Assembly: GCA_943357175.1 (NCBI GenBank)
Contig: CALRGE010000005.1
Location: 1 to 64,000, forward strand
Direction: 5' to 3'
Origin: Candidatus Peribacteria bacterium
Lineage (GTDB): Bacteria > Patescibacteriota > Gracilibacteria > UBA1369 > 2-02-FULL-48-14
DNA: 64,000 nt
Shown: one piece after another, positions 28,302-38,900 of the stretch
Layout: each line of letters begins with the position of its first letter
How positions within the stretch are numbered: the stretch's first letter is position 1
Made by a program: the position numbers and the translations under genes
The notes under the pieces: model-generated
Seen by the model: only the letters and a program-made list of their open reading frames with translations
What the model was told of the DNA's origin: nothing
Databases searched by the model: none

Positions 28302-28646
28302 TCAATCACCGCTAAAAATCTCCCTCGCCTTTTTCACATCGTCCTCAATTGCAATCACCAAATCTTCCACCGAATCAAACTTACGCACATCACGAATTTT
28401 ATCAAAAACCTCAACCTCCACTTCCCTTTCATACCAATCCTCATCAAAATCAAGAATGTGAATTTCAACACGCCTACCAAGAGAAAAAGTTGGAAGAGGG
28501 CCAAGATGCATCACAGCTGGCAGGCCCTCAACACGAACGCAATAAATTCCATCTTCCAAGTCCAAATCAGTCTCCAAATTCAAAGTTGGAAAGCCCAATT
28601 TTCGTCCTCTTTGATCTCCTTTTTTTACTTTGCCTGTAAATTTCAT
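28302..28646 (-). CDS. Stand-alone riboflavin kinase
   Basis: 114 aa, matching only the C-terminal riboflavin kinase domain of bacterial RibF. Visible are the 'GDQRGRKLGFPTLNLE' nucleotide/flavin loop, 'GIYCVRV', 'MHLGPLPTF', 'VEIHILDFDEDWYEREV' and 'RDVRKFDSVEDL'. It phosphorylates riboflavin to FMN. The N-terminal FAD synthetase half of RibF is missing. A separate RibL-like nucleotidyltransferase at 49172 could supply FAD. Confidence 0.9.
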   Translation of the reverse strand: MKFTGKVKKGDQRGRKLGFPTLNLETDLDLEDGIYCVRVEGLPAVMHLGPLPTFSLGRRVEIHILDFDEDWYEREVEVEVFDKIRDVRKFDSVEDLVIAIEDDVKKAREIFSGD

Positions 28647-28689
28647 CGTTTGAATGCTAACATGCTTTCGATTTAAAAATAAGCATCAT

Positions 28690-29094
28690 ATGAAAAACCT
28701 ATACGCAGTTTGGATTGACCACGAAAAAGCATTCATTGTTAAAGCTAACCCAATGGGTGACATGACATTTTCAACATTGCTCTCTGAAGTTGAACCGCAC
28801 AGAAAAAGTACAGATCACGGCGGCGATCAATTTACAATCACGAATCAGAACAGAATGGAAGAAAGAAGATCGAACGAAATGCACTCTTTCACTAAAAGTA
28901 TCGTGAGCCATTTGACTGATGCAGATGAAATTCTTGTTTGCGGACCATCGACTGCAAAGTTCGACCTCAAACATGAAATTGAAAAAAGCAAGCCGCTTGC
29001 AAGCAAGCTAACAAAAGTTGAAACTTGCGACAAAATGTCTGAAGCTGAGTTGAAAGAATACGCTAAAAAAGAGCTAAATCTTCCTCGAGATTAA
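28690..29094 (+). CDS. Small eRF1/Pelota-domain-like protein (134 aa)
   Basis: The start is set at 28690 (MKNLYAVWIDHEKAF), because the 12 codons upstream overlap the divergent gene's promoter region and do not look like this fold. The pattern 'WIDHEKAFIV', 'HSFTKSIVSHLTDADEILVCGPSTAKFDL' and 'VETCDKMSEAELKEYAKKEL' resembles domain 3 of eRF1/Pelota and the bacterial release-factor-like (baeRF) proteins. A role in stalled-ribosome handling is possible but rests on that resemblance. It is divergent from the riboflavin kinase and overlaps the end of the convergent ligase-like gene by 4 nt. Confidence 0.72.
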   Translation: MKNLYAVWIDHEKAFIVKANPMGDMTFSTLLSEVEPHRKSTDHGGDQFTITNQNRMEERRSNEMHSFTKSIVSHLTDADEILVCGPSTAKFDLKHEIEKSKPLASKLTKVETCDKMSEAELKEYAKKELNLPRD

Positions 29095-30299
29095 AGCATC
29101 GCTAAGAGCAACCAAAATTCAAAAGCCAGGTCATTTTTGAAAACCGGAGTATCAAAAATTCCGTGTATCAAAATAACTAGCAGCATCATTGCAGCAACCG
29201 GCCGCTGCTTTGAGTCGTCTTCAAAAATCCACTTGATTGCATTCCAAATAAAATAGCCCAAACTAGCCAAACCTAGTAAACCTGTATTCAACCAAAGTGC
29301 AAAATACAAATTATGTGGATGAAGCATCACCCATTCAAAAGGTGCTGTTCCCAAAATTGAGACCGCTTGAGTTTGATAAACTTGTTCAAATTGACCAAGC
29401 CCGATGCCCAAAAACGGATGCTGTTTAATTAAATCCCAAGCAATAGTATAAATCTGAACACGAACACCGCTCGAAGACCGATTTGTAAAATCAAAAAATT
29501 GCTTGAATTTTTCGGTATCGGCTTGGCTATAAAACACTGCGCATAGAACTAGCAAAATCACAAAAATACCAGCAAGCCTAAAATGTGGAGCTTGTTTTCT
29601 TAAAAAGAGCAGAAAAGAAATTAGAAGACTTACCGAAACCGCAATCCAACTCGCATACGATTTTGTAAAAAACAATGCTCCCCCACAAATCAAAGTAGCA
29701 AAAATGAGTAAAATTTTCTCAAAACCATCCTCCTCCTTTATAGAAGACAAAACACCATAAACAAAAATAGGACCCAAATAAAGTGCCAAGTAATTTGCTG
29801 ATTCAAATGGACCAGAAGCTCGTAAATCTGGCGTAGAAAAATCACCTGTCCAAACCTGATACAATGCATAAATTGAAAGCAAAGTGCCAGATAACAAAAG
29901 TGCCCGTAATGAAGTTTCAATCAAAGATGGCTTCTCCTGAAAATAGAATCTGGCCATAAAGAAATATAGTATCGGTGCAAGAATCCAACCTTTTAAAATG
30001 CCGAGTGCTTTGGCGAATCCATGAAATTCTGTACCATCAACAAAATAAGAAAGCTGAGGAACAATCACAGTGCTCAAAACAGCCGCCGCAACAAAAATAA
30101 TTACCGGCCAGACTAAAAAAATTCTCGGCGTTTCCCAAGCTCTTTCACGATAAATAAAATATAAAAATGAAAAGCCTAAAATCACTTCCGGCAAAGTTAC
30201 AGGAAAGCCAAAGGCACTACCCCTAATTAGATAAAGTGGGAAAAGCAGCGGCATCATCGCAATCAACCTCGGGAAAATTCCTCCTCGCAAAGTTGGCAT
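29091..30299 (-). CDS. O-antigen ligase/polymerase-like membrane protein
   Basis: 402 aa with about eleven hydrophobic segments. The Wzy_C/WaaL family region shows 'GVRVQIYTIAWDLIKQHPFLGIGLGQF' and 'HPHNLYFALWLNTGLLGL', including the conserved Arg and His of the long periplasmic loop. It joins undecaprenyl-linked glycans to an acceptor or to each other. In a cell without an outer membrane the acceptor may be a wall polymer or a glycoprotein. It lies 4 nt downstream of tpiA and ends 4 nt inside the convergent small gene. Confidence 0.85.
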   Translation of the reverse strand: MPTLRGGIFPRLIAMMPLLFPLYLIRGSAFGFPVTLPEVILGFSFLYFIYRERAWETPRIFLVWPVIIFVAAAVLSTVIVPQLSYFVDGTEFHGFAKALGILKGWILAPILYFFMARFYFQEKPSLIETSLRALLLSGTLLSIYALYQVWTGDFSTPDLRASGPFESANYLALYLGPIFVYGVLSSIKEEDGFEKILLIFATLICGGALFFTKSYASWIAVSVSLLISFLLFLRKQAPHFRLAGIFVILLVLCAVFYSQADTEKFKQFFDFTNRSSSGVRVQIYTIAWDLIKQHPFLGIGLGQFEQVYQTQAVSILGTAPFEWVMLHPHNLYFALWLNTGLLGLASLGYFIWNAIKWIFEDDSKQRPVAAMMLLVILIHGIFDTPVFKNDLAFEFWLLLAML

Positions 30300-30303
30300 A
30301 AAA

Positions 30304-30969
30304 TTATTTTAAGGCCAGGCAAAGTTCTCTCAAAATATCCATAGGTTTTGGAGCGCGCACAACTCCACTTGCAACCAAAATTCCACATGCACCTAATTCT
30401 TTCGCAACTTTCACATCATTTGCAGTTTTAATTCCTGCCCCAACCAAAACTCGATTAGATCCTAAAATTTTAACAGCATCGCTAATTAAATGTGGCTTTG
30501 CTGTTGAAACTGAAACTTCACCACCAATCAAATCCGGCGGCTCAATAGCAATCAAATCAGGATTAAATTTCACAAGATATTCACATTCTTCAACTGACTC
30601 AGCGCAAACCACAGAAAACATTCCGTCAATCTTCATCTGCGCTATTGCAGCTGCCATGTGGTCGTCACCAATTCGCCTTTCCGAGTGATTCAACAAAGAT
30701 CCATCAACACCAAGCGGCTTCAAAATTGTTACTGGAATATGGCCTGTGAAAGCACCGTAACCAACACCATCAACATGTTGAGCCAAAACCGGTATTGAAA
30801 CCGACGCAGCAATTAGCGCCAAATCAACAGCCTGAACCGCAACCGCAATATTCACACCAATTTCATTCGCCAATCTTTCAATATCTTTGGCCATATTTTG
30901 ACCGTTGACACCTGTTGATTCTTGATAAGCCTTAAAATTCACAATCACTAGCGGCAAATTGAAATTCAT
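30304..30969 (-). CDS. tpiA: Triosephosphate isomerase, archaeal-type short form
   Basis: Interconverts dihydroxyacetone phosphate and glyceraldehyde-3-phosphate. At 221 aa it is about 30 residues shorter than the usual bacterial enzyme. Catalytic residues are K13 ('VNFKAY'), H95 ('LLNHSERR') and E143 ('AIEPPDLIGG'), with the phosphate loop 'VGAGIKTANDV' and 'GILVASGVV'. The 'NFKAYxE' and 'EPPxLIGG' signatures are those of the archaeal/short TIM group. Its start is preceded by TAATTT 6 nt before the ATG, possibly leaderless. Confidence 0.95.
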   Translation of the reverse strand: MNFNLPLVIVNFKAYQESTGVNGQNMAKDIERLANEIGVNIAVAVQAVDLALIAASVSIPVLAQHVDGVGYGAFTGHIPVTILKPLGVDGSLLNHSERRIGDDHMAAAIAQMKIDGMFSVVCAESVEECEYLVKFNPDLIAIEPPDLIGGEVSVSTAKPHLISDAVKILGSNRVLVGAGIKTANDVKVAKELGACGILVASGVVRAPKPMDILRELCLALK

Positions 30970-31029
30970 ATTTTTAAATTAGTACGCCTACAATTTCCCA
31001 CGACACGCCAAAAAGCCAAGCGAACGCTG

Positions 31030-31058
31030 TTGCAAAAATACATTTTTTGTGGTAAGAT
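31030..31058 (+). promoter_or_regulatory. Promoter of the 31-40 kb giant-protein locus
   Basis: TTGCAA (31030-31035), 17-nt spacer ending TTGTGG, then TAAGAT (31053-31058); ATG at 31090. The -35, the A run after it and the TTGTGG before the -10 are nearly identical to the promoter at 2516. Confidence 0.7.
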
Positions 31059-31089
31059 AACGAGATAAATAAAAACTAAAACAAAAAGT

Positions 31090-34000
31090 ATGGCAATACG
31101 ATGTATAAATTACGGCTTCATTAAGCCATTCGGGAAGAGTGTAGTGTTTTCAGATGCGCCAGACTCTACACCGGAAGTTAAGAGCTCACCATTTACTGAT
31201 CAAGAAAAATTAGATGTGTTTAATGCACAAGTTGAGAAAAATCTAGAATCAAAAAACCAAGAGGTAATAAAACACTTAATGGAGGCTTTAACTAAAGATG
31301 GCGGAACAATTGATGCAGAGGAATATAAAAACCTGCGAGATTGGATGTATAAACTAGACGGCCTTGAAAAACAATTAAGTGATGGCGTTATAGACAAAAA
31401 AGCATATGAGGAATCTGTTACTGCTTTAAGATCAGTTGCATGGGGTGATAACTTAGAAATTCCTGCAGACACAATTAAAGAATTAGAATTATTGCACAAG
31501 CAGGCGGAAGAGAGATTACAATTACGAGAAGCTTATACAAAATCTGTTGTAAAACTTGAATTCCTTGTAGGTGGAAATGGAAGATTAACACAGGCAGATA
31601 TTGGATCAGAATTCGCAAATGATTCATCATACAAAATTGACTTCGGTAATTTAACTGAAAATGATGCGCTAAGCGCACAAAAAAAATATGGACTAAAAGA
31701 CATGTTACCGGCAAATGTTAAATCTGTAATGATTACTGCACCAAGTAAAGATGCAAGACTGGCAACAAAAGGCACTGATGGCAAATTCTATTATAAAGAT
31801 AATGGGAAATACGCTTCAGTCTTCCAAAATTACGAAATTAAAATCTCAGGTTCTGAAGTAAGCGCAGAGGAAAAAGCAAAAATTGATGCAGATGCTCAAG
31901 CAGTGCTTGATGAAGCAGGAGATCCGGAAGTTCTTCAAAGAATTGAGGACAAAGATAAAATCGCAGAATATGAGACAACTCTTGTTGCTGAAACAAAAGA
32001 AGAAGATTTTTCTGAGTATTGGAAAATTAAAGATGATTTTTCAGAAAATGCAAAAATTCAAATACCGGAAGCAATCCAAAAAATGGATCCGGCTCAATTT
32101 GCAGCCGATCTTCCTTATATGGCTCATGGAAGAGAAGTTGGAGAAGCGCTGACTCAACTAGATCCAAGCAGACAAATACAGGATGTTTATTCAGATATAA
32201 GAAACAGGAAACTTGCTCCAAACCACATCAGTCTAGATGAGATTTCATTATCTATAAAAGGTAAACATAATTGGGAAATTTCGAATCAAATCCCGAACGA
32301 AGATAGCTTTAAAGAAATATTAATTTTAGATGAAATTGAATCAAATGAAAAATATACTAGTAAAAGAGCTGAAATAGTGAAATTAGTAAGAAATGCAACC
32401 GGATTTGATAATAGTCAAATTGAAGCGGTATTGGACAATCGTGCAACAGTGGTTGAGAAGAAAAAGAGTTTTGAAGAAGTCAAATCATTCATTGCTGCAT
32501 CAGCAAAATTGATGAGAGAAGTTCCAAAACTTGAACCAAAAGAAAAAGCTGATACATATGACGAAAAGTTTATAATCAAAGATTTAGGGCAAGTTGAAAC
32601 AGTTGCAAAATTCATCTTTCCAGATCATGCAAGTAAAGGCCCTGTTGCTTTTAGAACTTTCTTACAGAAAATTTTAGGTAAAGGAAAAGGTACACTTAAT
32701 ATGGAGAATTTACATTCCAGAACAGGAATTGTTGGCAGCGATTTGGAGAAAACCGCTTCCGGTGAATCTGCATATGTTCAATTAGTTGCATCTGCAATTG
32801 GATTTGGCCCAGAAGGTGAACCAGTTGTAAATAAGGAGGTTTTTGTTGCAAAATTAAATGAATTAAGAAAATTAGGATTAGATAATGTTGCATCAAGCTC
32901 AAATAAAGACTTAATTGCTAGATCTGAAGATCCTGCAAATAAAGAGTATTTGGATAAACCAATTACAAATGATTATATCTTTGGTGAAACTGCAGAAGGT
33001 GTTACTGAACTTGAACGAGATCTGATGCAATTAGGATTTAGTAGAAATACAGAAATACAAAGAGTAACAGACATATATGAATACTCAGAAGCACAAAAGA
33101 AATACCCTGAGATTTTTGCAGGATTAGACCCGGTTAGAACACCAATTCTAAGTGCAATTATCAAAAACAATCCTCAAATAAGCGAAGCTGATTTGAAAAA
33201 AACATCAGAGATTGTAAAAGAAAACATGCTAATTATGGCAGGTGTCAGCTATCATCAAAAAATAGTTGATGACCAGAGAAATGTAACAAATCACCCGGGT
33301 AAAACAGTTACAGATATAGTTCATGGAGCAATCGCAAAAACTTTTGATACTCCTGCAGGAACATTAATATTGGCTGTTGATTCAACAGGGAATATAAGTG
33401 TAGCGATTCAAAACGAACAAAAATTAGATAAGAAAGGCCGTGTTAGATTGGAAGAAACTGCCGGAGTAAGTGCAGGCCTAGATGGAACAAGAGTCGGTGG
33501 ATCAATAATGTTAAAAATCTCGCCAGACAAATACTTAGAACATAATCTTGTTCTTGGAGCCGCAGCAGGTGCAGCACTCGACAGAAATCCTGGATTTGGA
33601 TTGGCACTTGTACTTGGTTACGAATTAAATCTTGAAGGAACTCAAGCAAGGTTAGAAGCAAAATATTCTGAAGATCCTGAATTAAATGCAAAATTAGATG
33701 CTGAGTATAAAGCATTCGAAGCAGAGCTAATTGCTAAGAATGTTCCGCCTGAACTTAGAAAAGCATTATTGGCAAACACAACTAAGTTTGTTGAAGATAA
33801 CAGAAGTGGACAAGCAGTAAATGACATGCCTAAAGTTGTTTTAAAACAAGCATCAGTTGCCATAACCGAACATGGTTTTGGAGTAGCTATTACTGTTGGA
33901 TTTAAAGGAAAAGATGAAATTTTCTATTCAATTCCAGAACAACCAGACCAAAATGAGAGCGCACGCGCAAAAATATATGAACAACTTACATCAAAAATGG

Positions 34001-35814
34001 GTGCAGATATGCAAAGCGCAACACAAGTATACGTTGCAGGAGAAATGATGATGACAGCAGATGGTTATAAAACTATCTCTAAATCAGAAGTAGAAAAAGA
34101 TAAATTGGAATCTATTAATGCTCAACTTGCAGTTCAAGGGCTCCAATTAATCCCAGTTGAAACTGAAAATGGGGAGAATCGATTAAGATTACGAGTAACA
34201 AAAGTTCATGGAAATGTTGATATTTTCACAGATAACACATCTGGAATAGAAACATATCCATCAAGTAAAGGTGATGTATTTATCAATATTGATGAAGCTG
34301 ATAAGATTTCAATTCAAAGAATTGACAGCTATAGCCAATTAAGAAAAGGCGGCGGTGTTTTAAATACTGAAATTTTTATTTCAAATGATATTAGAAAACC
34401 AACAGAACTGATAAAACGAAATAGCTCAGGTATGATTCATACAGAAAGCAACATAGCAAGTGGTCAAACACTTGATGCAATATTCATTCCAAATAGTGAG
34501 AACGCTGCCGGATCATTCGATAGTGAAGCTGACGCAAAAGCTGCAGGAATCGAAATAAATGATCTATATGCAGATATGCAAGATGTGAAGGCTGCCGGAG
34601 CTGAAATGGATAAAGCACTTCGAAGTGGCGAATATGAATCTTCATTAAGTGAAGATAAACGAAAAGAACTTACCAAATATGCGAAAGAAATTGTTGGTGA
34701 TGATGAAAAGCTATACAGACGGCTATCTGTTGACATGAAAGCAGAAGAAATTACTGCATTAATCCTAAAAAATCCAAATTGTCAAAATTTAAGTCCAAAA
34801 GAAATGACTTATATGCATCAAGCTTTGATGGTTGCCAGCCTTGCGGCACCAAAAAAAGATGCGGAATTTGTTAGACACATTCAAGAATGGAATAGAACTG
34901 CTTTAGAAAGTCAGTTGAAAGATAAAGGTATGAAAGGAGTTGATGCTAAAAACATCTCAACAAAAATAATGAAGTCTTATGGTGAATCATTAACAAAGTG
35001 GTTTGCTGAGGGCCATGCTGAAGAAAATTTCGGCAAATTCTCAATACCGAGTGGAGCAATCGTCCAAATTCAAGTAGGAACACAAAAAATTGAGGGTTAT
35101 AGACAGGCTTTCTATCAACCTGAGGGTTCTCCAGCAATACTTGGTGGAGTAAATCTTACGGACGATGTCTATCTAACAGGTACAATGAAATTAACTCCTG
35201 AGGAAGCTAAACTTTTCCAAGATGCAATGACTGCACGGCTCTCCCCTATGGAAACAACAGAACAAGTATTAAAGAGCCAGTTAGGATTAAGCGTATTATC
35301 TGCCTCTGAAATTATTTTTGGTGCTGATAAATGTAGAGAATTAACAGCAATAGTAAACAATAAAGACCCACAACTGAGATTAGGTGGATCAACCTTAGAT
35401 GAATTCTTAAAGCTTGTTCATGAACTTAGAGAGAAAGGCAGAGTAACAAGGCCAGATGGAATGATATTAAATGTAAACTTAACAAAAGAAATGGGATTCT
35501 ATGAAGCTTGCAGAAATTTCACAATGGTAATGGATGAAAAACTTTCAATTACCGTTCCAAGAATGGCAGGAAGAGTGGAACTAACCTCATACATCACTGG
35601 CAAGAAACAAGCACATTATAACAGCATAGCAGTTGCAACTTTCATAAGTACAGATGAGAAAGTAAAGCCACCACATGAGAGACCAGAGGCAGAGGAAGAA
35701 GATAATGTAGGTGAAAAAACACCTCCAATTGCGCTTGAACCTGATCAAGTCATACCAGATGTAATTAGAGCTAACGCTGATGGAAGCAACAGCAGTGGAG
35801 TGCCAACAGAATAA
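31090..35814 (+). CDS. Giant protein of unknown function (1574 aa)
   Basis: No family recognised. There is no signal peptide (start MAIRCINYGFIKPFGKS), although the two genes after it encode exported proteins. The N-terminal 850 residues are charged and mainly helical with several coiled-coil-prone stretches. About 770-850 is a Gly-rich alternating segment ('SAGLDGTRVGGSIMLKIS', 'LVLGAAAGAALDR') that looks like beta hairpins. The middle (850-1150) is mixed. The C-terminal 350 residues are helical, then beta-rich, with an acidic Pro-rich tail (from about 1515). Codon use looks like that of its neighbours. It has its own promoter and is followed after 9 nt by a tiny lipoprotein gene. Confidence 0.85.
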   Translation: MAIRCINYGFIKPFGKSVVFSDAPDSTPEVKSSPFTDQEKLDVFNAQVEKNLESKNQEVIKHLMEALTKDGGTIDAEEYKNLRDWMYKLDGLEKQLSDGVIDKKAYEESVTALRSVAWGDNLEIPADTIKELELLHKQAEERLQLREAYTKSVVKLEFLVGGNGRLTQADIGSEFANDSSYKIDFGNLTENDALSAQKKYGLKDMLPANVKSVMITAPSKDARLATKGTDGKFYYKDNGKYASVFQNYEIKISGSEVSAEEKAKIDADAQAVLDEAGDPEVLQRIEDKDKIAEYETTLVAETKEEDFSEYWKIKDDFSENAKIQIPEAIQKMDPAQFAADLPYMAHGREVGEALTQLDPSRQIQDVYSDIRNRKLAPNHISLDEISLSIKGKHNWEISNQIPNEDSFKEILILDEIESNEKYTSKRAEIVKLVRNATGFDNSQIEAVLDNRATVVEKKKSFEEVKSFIAASAKLMREVPKLEPKEKADTYDEKFIIKDLGQVETVAKFIFPDHASKGPVAFRTFLQKILGKGKGTLNMENLHSRTGIVGSDLEKTASGESAYVQLVASAIGFGPEGEPVVNKEVFVAKLNELRKLGLDNVASSSNKDLIARSEDPANKEYLDKPITNDYIFGETAEGVTELERDLMQLGFSRNTEIQRVTDIYEYSEAQKKYPEIFAGLDPVRTPILSAIIKNNPQISEADLKKTSEIVKENMLIMAGVSYHQKIVDDQRNVTNHPGKTVTDIVHGAIAKTFDTPAGTLILAVDSTGNISVAIQNEQKLDKKGRVRLEETAGVSAGLDGTRVGGSIMLKISPDKYLEHNLVLGAAAGAALDRNPGFGLALVLGYELNLEGTQARLEAKYSEDPELNAKLDAEYKAFEAELIAKNVPPELRKALLANTTKFVEDNRSGQAVNDMPKVVLKQASVAITEHGFGVAITVGFKGKDEIFYSIPEQPDQNESARAKIYEQLTSKMGADMQSATQVYVAGEMMMTADGYKTISKSEVEKDKLESINAQLAVQGLQLIPVETENGENRLRLRVTKVHGNVDIFTDNTSGIETYPSSKGDVFINIDEADKISIQRIDSYSQLRKGGGVLNTEIFISNDIRKPTELIKRNSSGMIHTESNIASGQTLDAIFIPNSENAAGSFDSEADAKAAGIEINDLYADMQDVKAAGAEMDKALRSGEYESSLSEDKRKELTKYAKEIVGDDEKLYRRLSVDMKAEEITALILKNPNCQNLSPKEMTYMHQALMVASLAAPKKDAEFVRHIQEWNRTALESQLKDKGMKGVDAKNISTKIMKSYGESLTKWFAEGHAEENFGKFSIPSGAIVQIQVGTQKIEGYRQAFYQPEGSPAILGGVNLTDDVYLTGTMKLTPEEAKLFQDAMTARLSPMETTEQVLKSQLGLSVLSASEIIFGADKCRELTAIVNNKDPQLRLGGSTLDEFLKLVHELREKGRVTRPDGMILNVNLTKEMGFYEACRNFTMVMDEKLSITVPRMAGRVELTSYITGKKQAHYNSIAVATFISTDEKVKPPHERPEAEEEDNVGEKTPPIALEPDQVIPDVIRANADGSNSSGVPTE

Positions 35815-35823
35815 AAAATTAAT

Positions 35824-35973
35824 ATGAAAAAAATCACAATAATCAGCTTATTACTTCTAATGCTTACGGCATGTACAAATGAAGCTGCCAAAAAATATGC
35901 CAATCCTATCCAAAATATGGATGGAATCTCACAAAGAAGCACTTCAATAGAAACTAATACAGTACCTGAATAA
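35824..35973 (+). CDS. Tiny lipoprotein (49 aa)
   Basis: ATG at 35824, 9 nt after the giant gene; the stop TAA (35971-35973) shares a base with the next ATG (TAATG). The product MKKITIISLLLLMLTAC then TNEAAKK has a canonical type II signal (lipobox L-T-A-C) and a mature part of only 33 residues ending in TVPE. Position and coupling tie it to the giant protein before it and the 1213-aa surface protein after it. It may be a membrane-anchored partner or lysis-protein-like; no family known. Overlooked by length filters. Confidence 0.8.
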   Translation: MKKITIISLLLLMLTACTNEAAKKYANPIQNMDGISQRSTSIETNTVPE

Positions 35974-38900
35974 TGAATAAAATTAAAACATACACACTCG
36001 CATTAATCTCTGGACTAACACTTGGATTTTTAATTCAACTGAGTCCAATTAGTTCAGCATATTCAGTAGATCTTCAAGTAGTGGATGAATTAGAACAGAC
36101 CCTTATTTGTAGTTTAGAGGCAACACATATTCATGCATACACAAATGAATCAGGCCCAACAGACGGGATTGAATATTGGGCAAGAACAAACAAATTCAGA
36201 ATTTACCTTCATGATGATTTCATGAGTAACGTGGATTTAGACACTTTGGAATGTAGCTCAGGCGGAAGGTGGATCTCATGTGATGGTGGAACAAGTACAT
36301 CAGATGGAGGTACAAGCGTTGAATTTGTACAAAACGATAGATCAAGTGACGCTGTTTATCCTGATTACGTTGAATGGACATATGGAAATACAACAGCAAG
36401 TGATTCACCAATCATGCCAGGTTATAATGACTACGACCAAGATGGAGACATTGACACATCTCCAGAATCAGACAGAACAATGGGTGAATATTTAACCTAT
36501 GATTTTATTGAAGATGATAGTGGAAAAGCCAGCACTACATCATCAATTTATATTAAATTTTGGGCATACGACATTGAAGATGACACTTGGACCGCAATTG
36601 AAGAAGATGGAGAAACTGATTATCACTGGAATAACCATACTGGTACAAATATAACAAATTATACTTGTCCTGCTGCAGGCTGTGCCTTAATGACAATCAC
36701 CCCAGACGAAGTCGGCGTAGACAATCTCTACACAAGCACAGACTTCGAAGTAACTGCATACGACTCGGAAGGAACAGACATTACCGCAGATTTAGAAGAT
36801 GAAGATGGTTTTGATTATACAGCAACCGGAGAAGGTGCATTCAAATATTTATGGACTACGAGGCAAACCCTAAGCGGTGCCGACGCAACACAAACCTACA
36901 AAAAAGCAGGTGCAGGTGATTCTTTCACTGTCGAAGCAGTGGGTTATGAAGATACTTGTAAAGTTGAAATCGCATTCCCTTATTGTGAAGATTTAACGGT
37001 CAACGAGCCAATCATGCCAATATTCTCATCTGCTCCTTATACAACAGATATTGATATTGATGTGACAGCTTCAAACGGTGAAGTTTGGCCTTTCGATATC
37101 ACTTATACTTCAGATGATTCTGATGCTACTTTTGACGGAGAGACCTCACCTTACACAACAACAGAAACAAACGTCGCCTACTCAAGTTCAGTCAGCGCTC
37201 AAGTTGACATCGAAGCAGACCACGACGACGCAGGTCTTTGTAAAACAAATTTCTCTTACACAATTACAGAAGAAGAAACTCCTGATCAATACTGCACTCT
37301 TTTGGAACTAGAAAGAATCGATTCAACAAATTGCTGGACATATGACATTACAAACAGTCAATCATTCCAAGGCACTCTTTACGCCGAAGGTTACACAGAC
37401 TCAACAGGAACAACCCTCGCCACATCAAAACTTAAAATTGATAGTGAATCTTTTGCTAATCCTGCAAGTTCAACACTTCAAAATTTAACAAGTGATTACT
37501 CCGGTAAAATTTGCTGGCCGGAATATGAAGTAGGAAATTATCTTAAGGTTTATGTTGAAGATGAAGATTCTTGTTTGGCAGAATATGTTGAAACGATCCC
37601 TGCTATTTGTAACGACATTGAAGTAACACCTTCAAGCGGAAATTGCTGGACTTATGAGCTTAATAACGAAGCAGATTTCAACGGTACACTTTGTGCTGCA
37701 GGTTACACAGACAACACAAAAGCAACAACAAACGGTACAATTACAATTTATGACGAACGTGAAAAGTCAGTAAGCGGAAACGAAGCATGTGTGGAATTAA
37801 AAAATCCAAAAAGCATATATGAAGGTTCAATCTGCTGGCCAGAATACGTAAAAGGAAATTACTTAGATGTTTACGTCGAAGATCAAAACATGTGTCTTTA
37901 TAATTACGAAGACACAACACCTGAAGAAGAAACTCCAGGAGAAACTAGCGGTGGTCCTGGTGCCCCAACAAATGTCTTTGGGAATGGAGGAGGAGTAATA
38001 GATTCACCAGGTATTGAGCTTCCTGATTCAGTTATCACTATAGTATACCCTGAACTTTCAGGAACACTTTCAAAATATGTTTACACATTCAACTTCGCAG
38101 ATCAAAAAAAGTTGGAACCTGATGTAGATAGAAATATGTTTCCTTCACATGATTTAGATTATGCATTTTACACACTTGAATATGACCCTGAAGAAGGTGA
38201 ATCATACATCACTTTCGGTGATGACATGTGGATAAACGATATAAGTGGATACTTTGGTAACAGCGAACCATCAAGTGGATCTGTTAAATTATTATCAGAT
38301 ACAAGCGAATTAAGCACATACGAATCAACAAAGAGATTAGGCTTAACCGACGCTCTTGAATCAGGTTCAGATGACATTGGAAATGCAGCAATCGGAAGAT
38401 ATTGGATTCCATATATTAGTAATGATAACGGAAATAAAACTGAGATATTTGATTGTACTTCATACCCAGACAATGTTTGTTATAATCTCGATTATAATCC
38501 TGTAGATACAAGCAATGTCTTAATTCAAAATGCAGATCTTTTAAATGAAGATGAAGTGATAAGAATTAGATATGTTGGAAGAGTTCACCAAACAGAAGGA
38601 CTTTGTGAGGATGAGGACAGAAAAAATCCTGATGGAACAACTGACGCATGTTTAACAGAAACATTCGACAACAATGGATATGTAATTGCATATGGTGGTT
38701 ATCAAGGAATTACTGCGCAAGCAAAAATCGTAGTTTTATGTCAGTATATTGTGACTAGAAATGCAGGTGACGTTTATCTTGATGATGTATTACCAAGCGG
38801 TAGTGATATTTCATGTATTAACTGGGGCGAGGTAACTGAAGGTGAAGAATACGCCAACATTGAAGGAATTATTGTTAATAACTATTCCATAGATACTACT

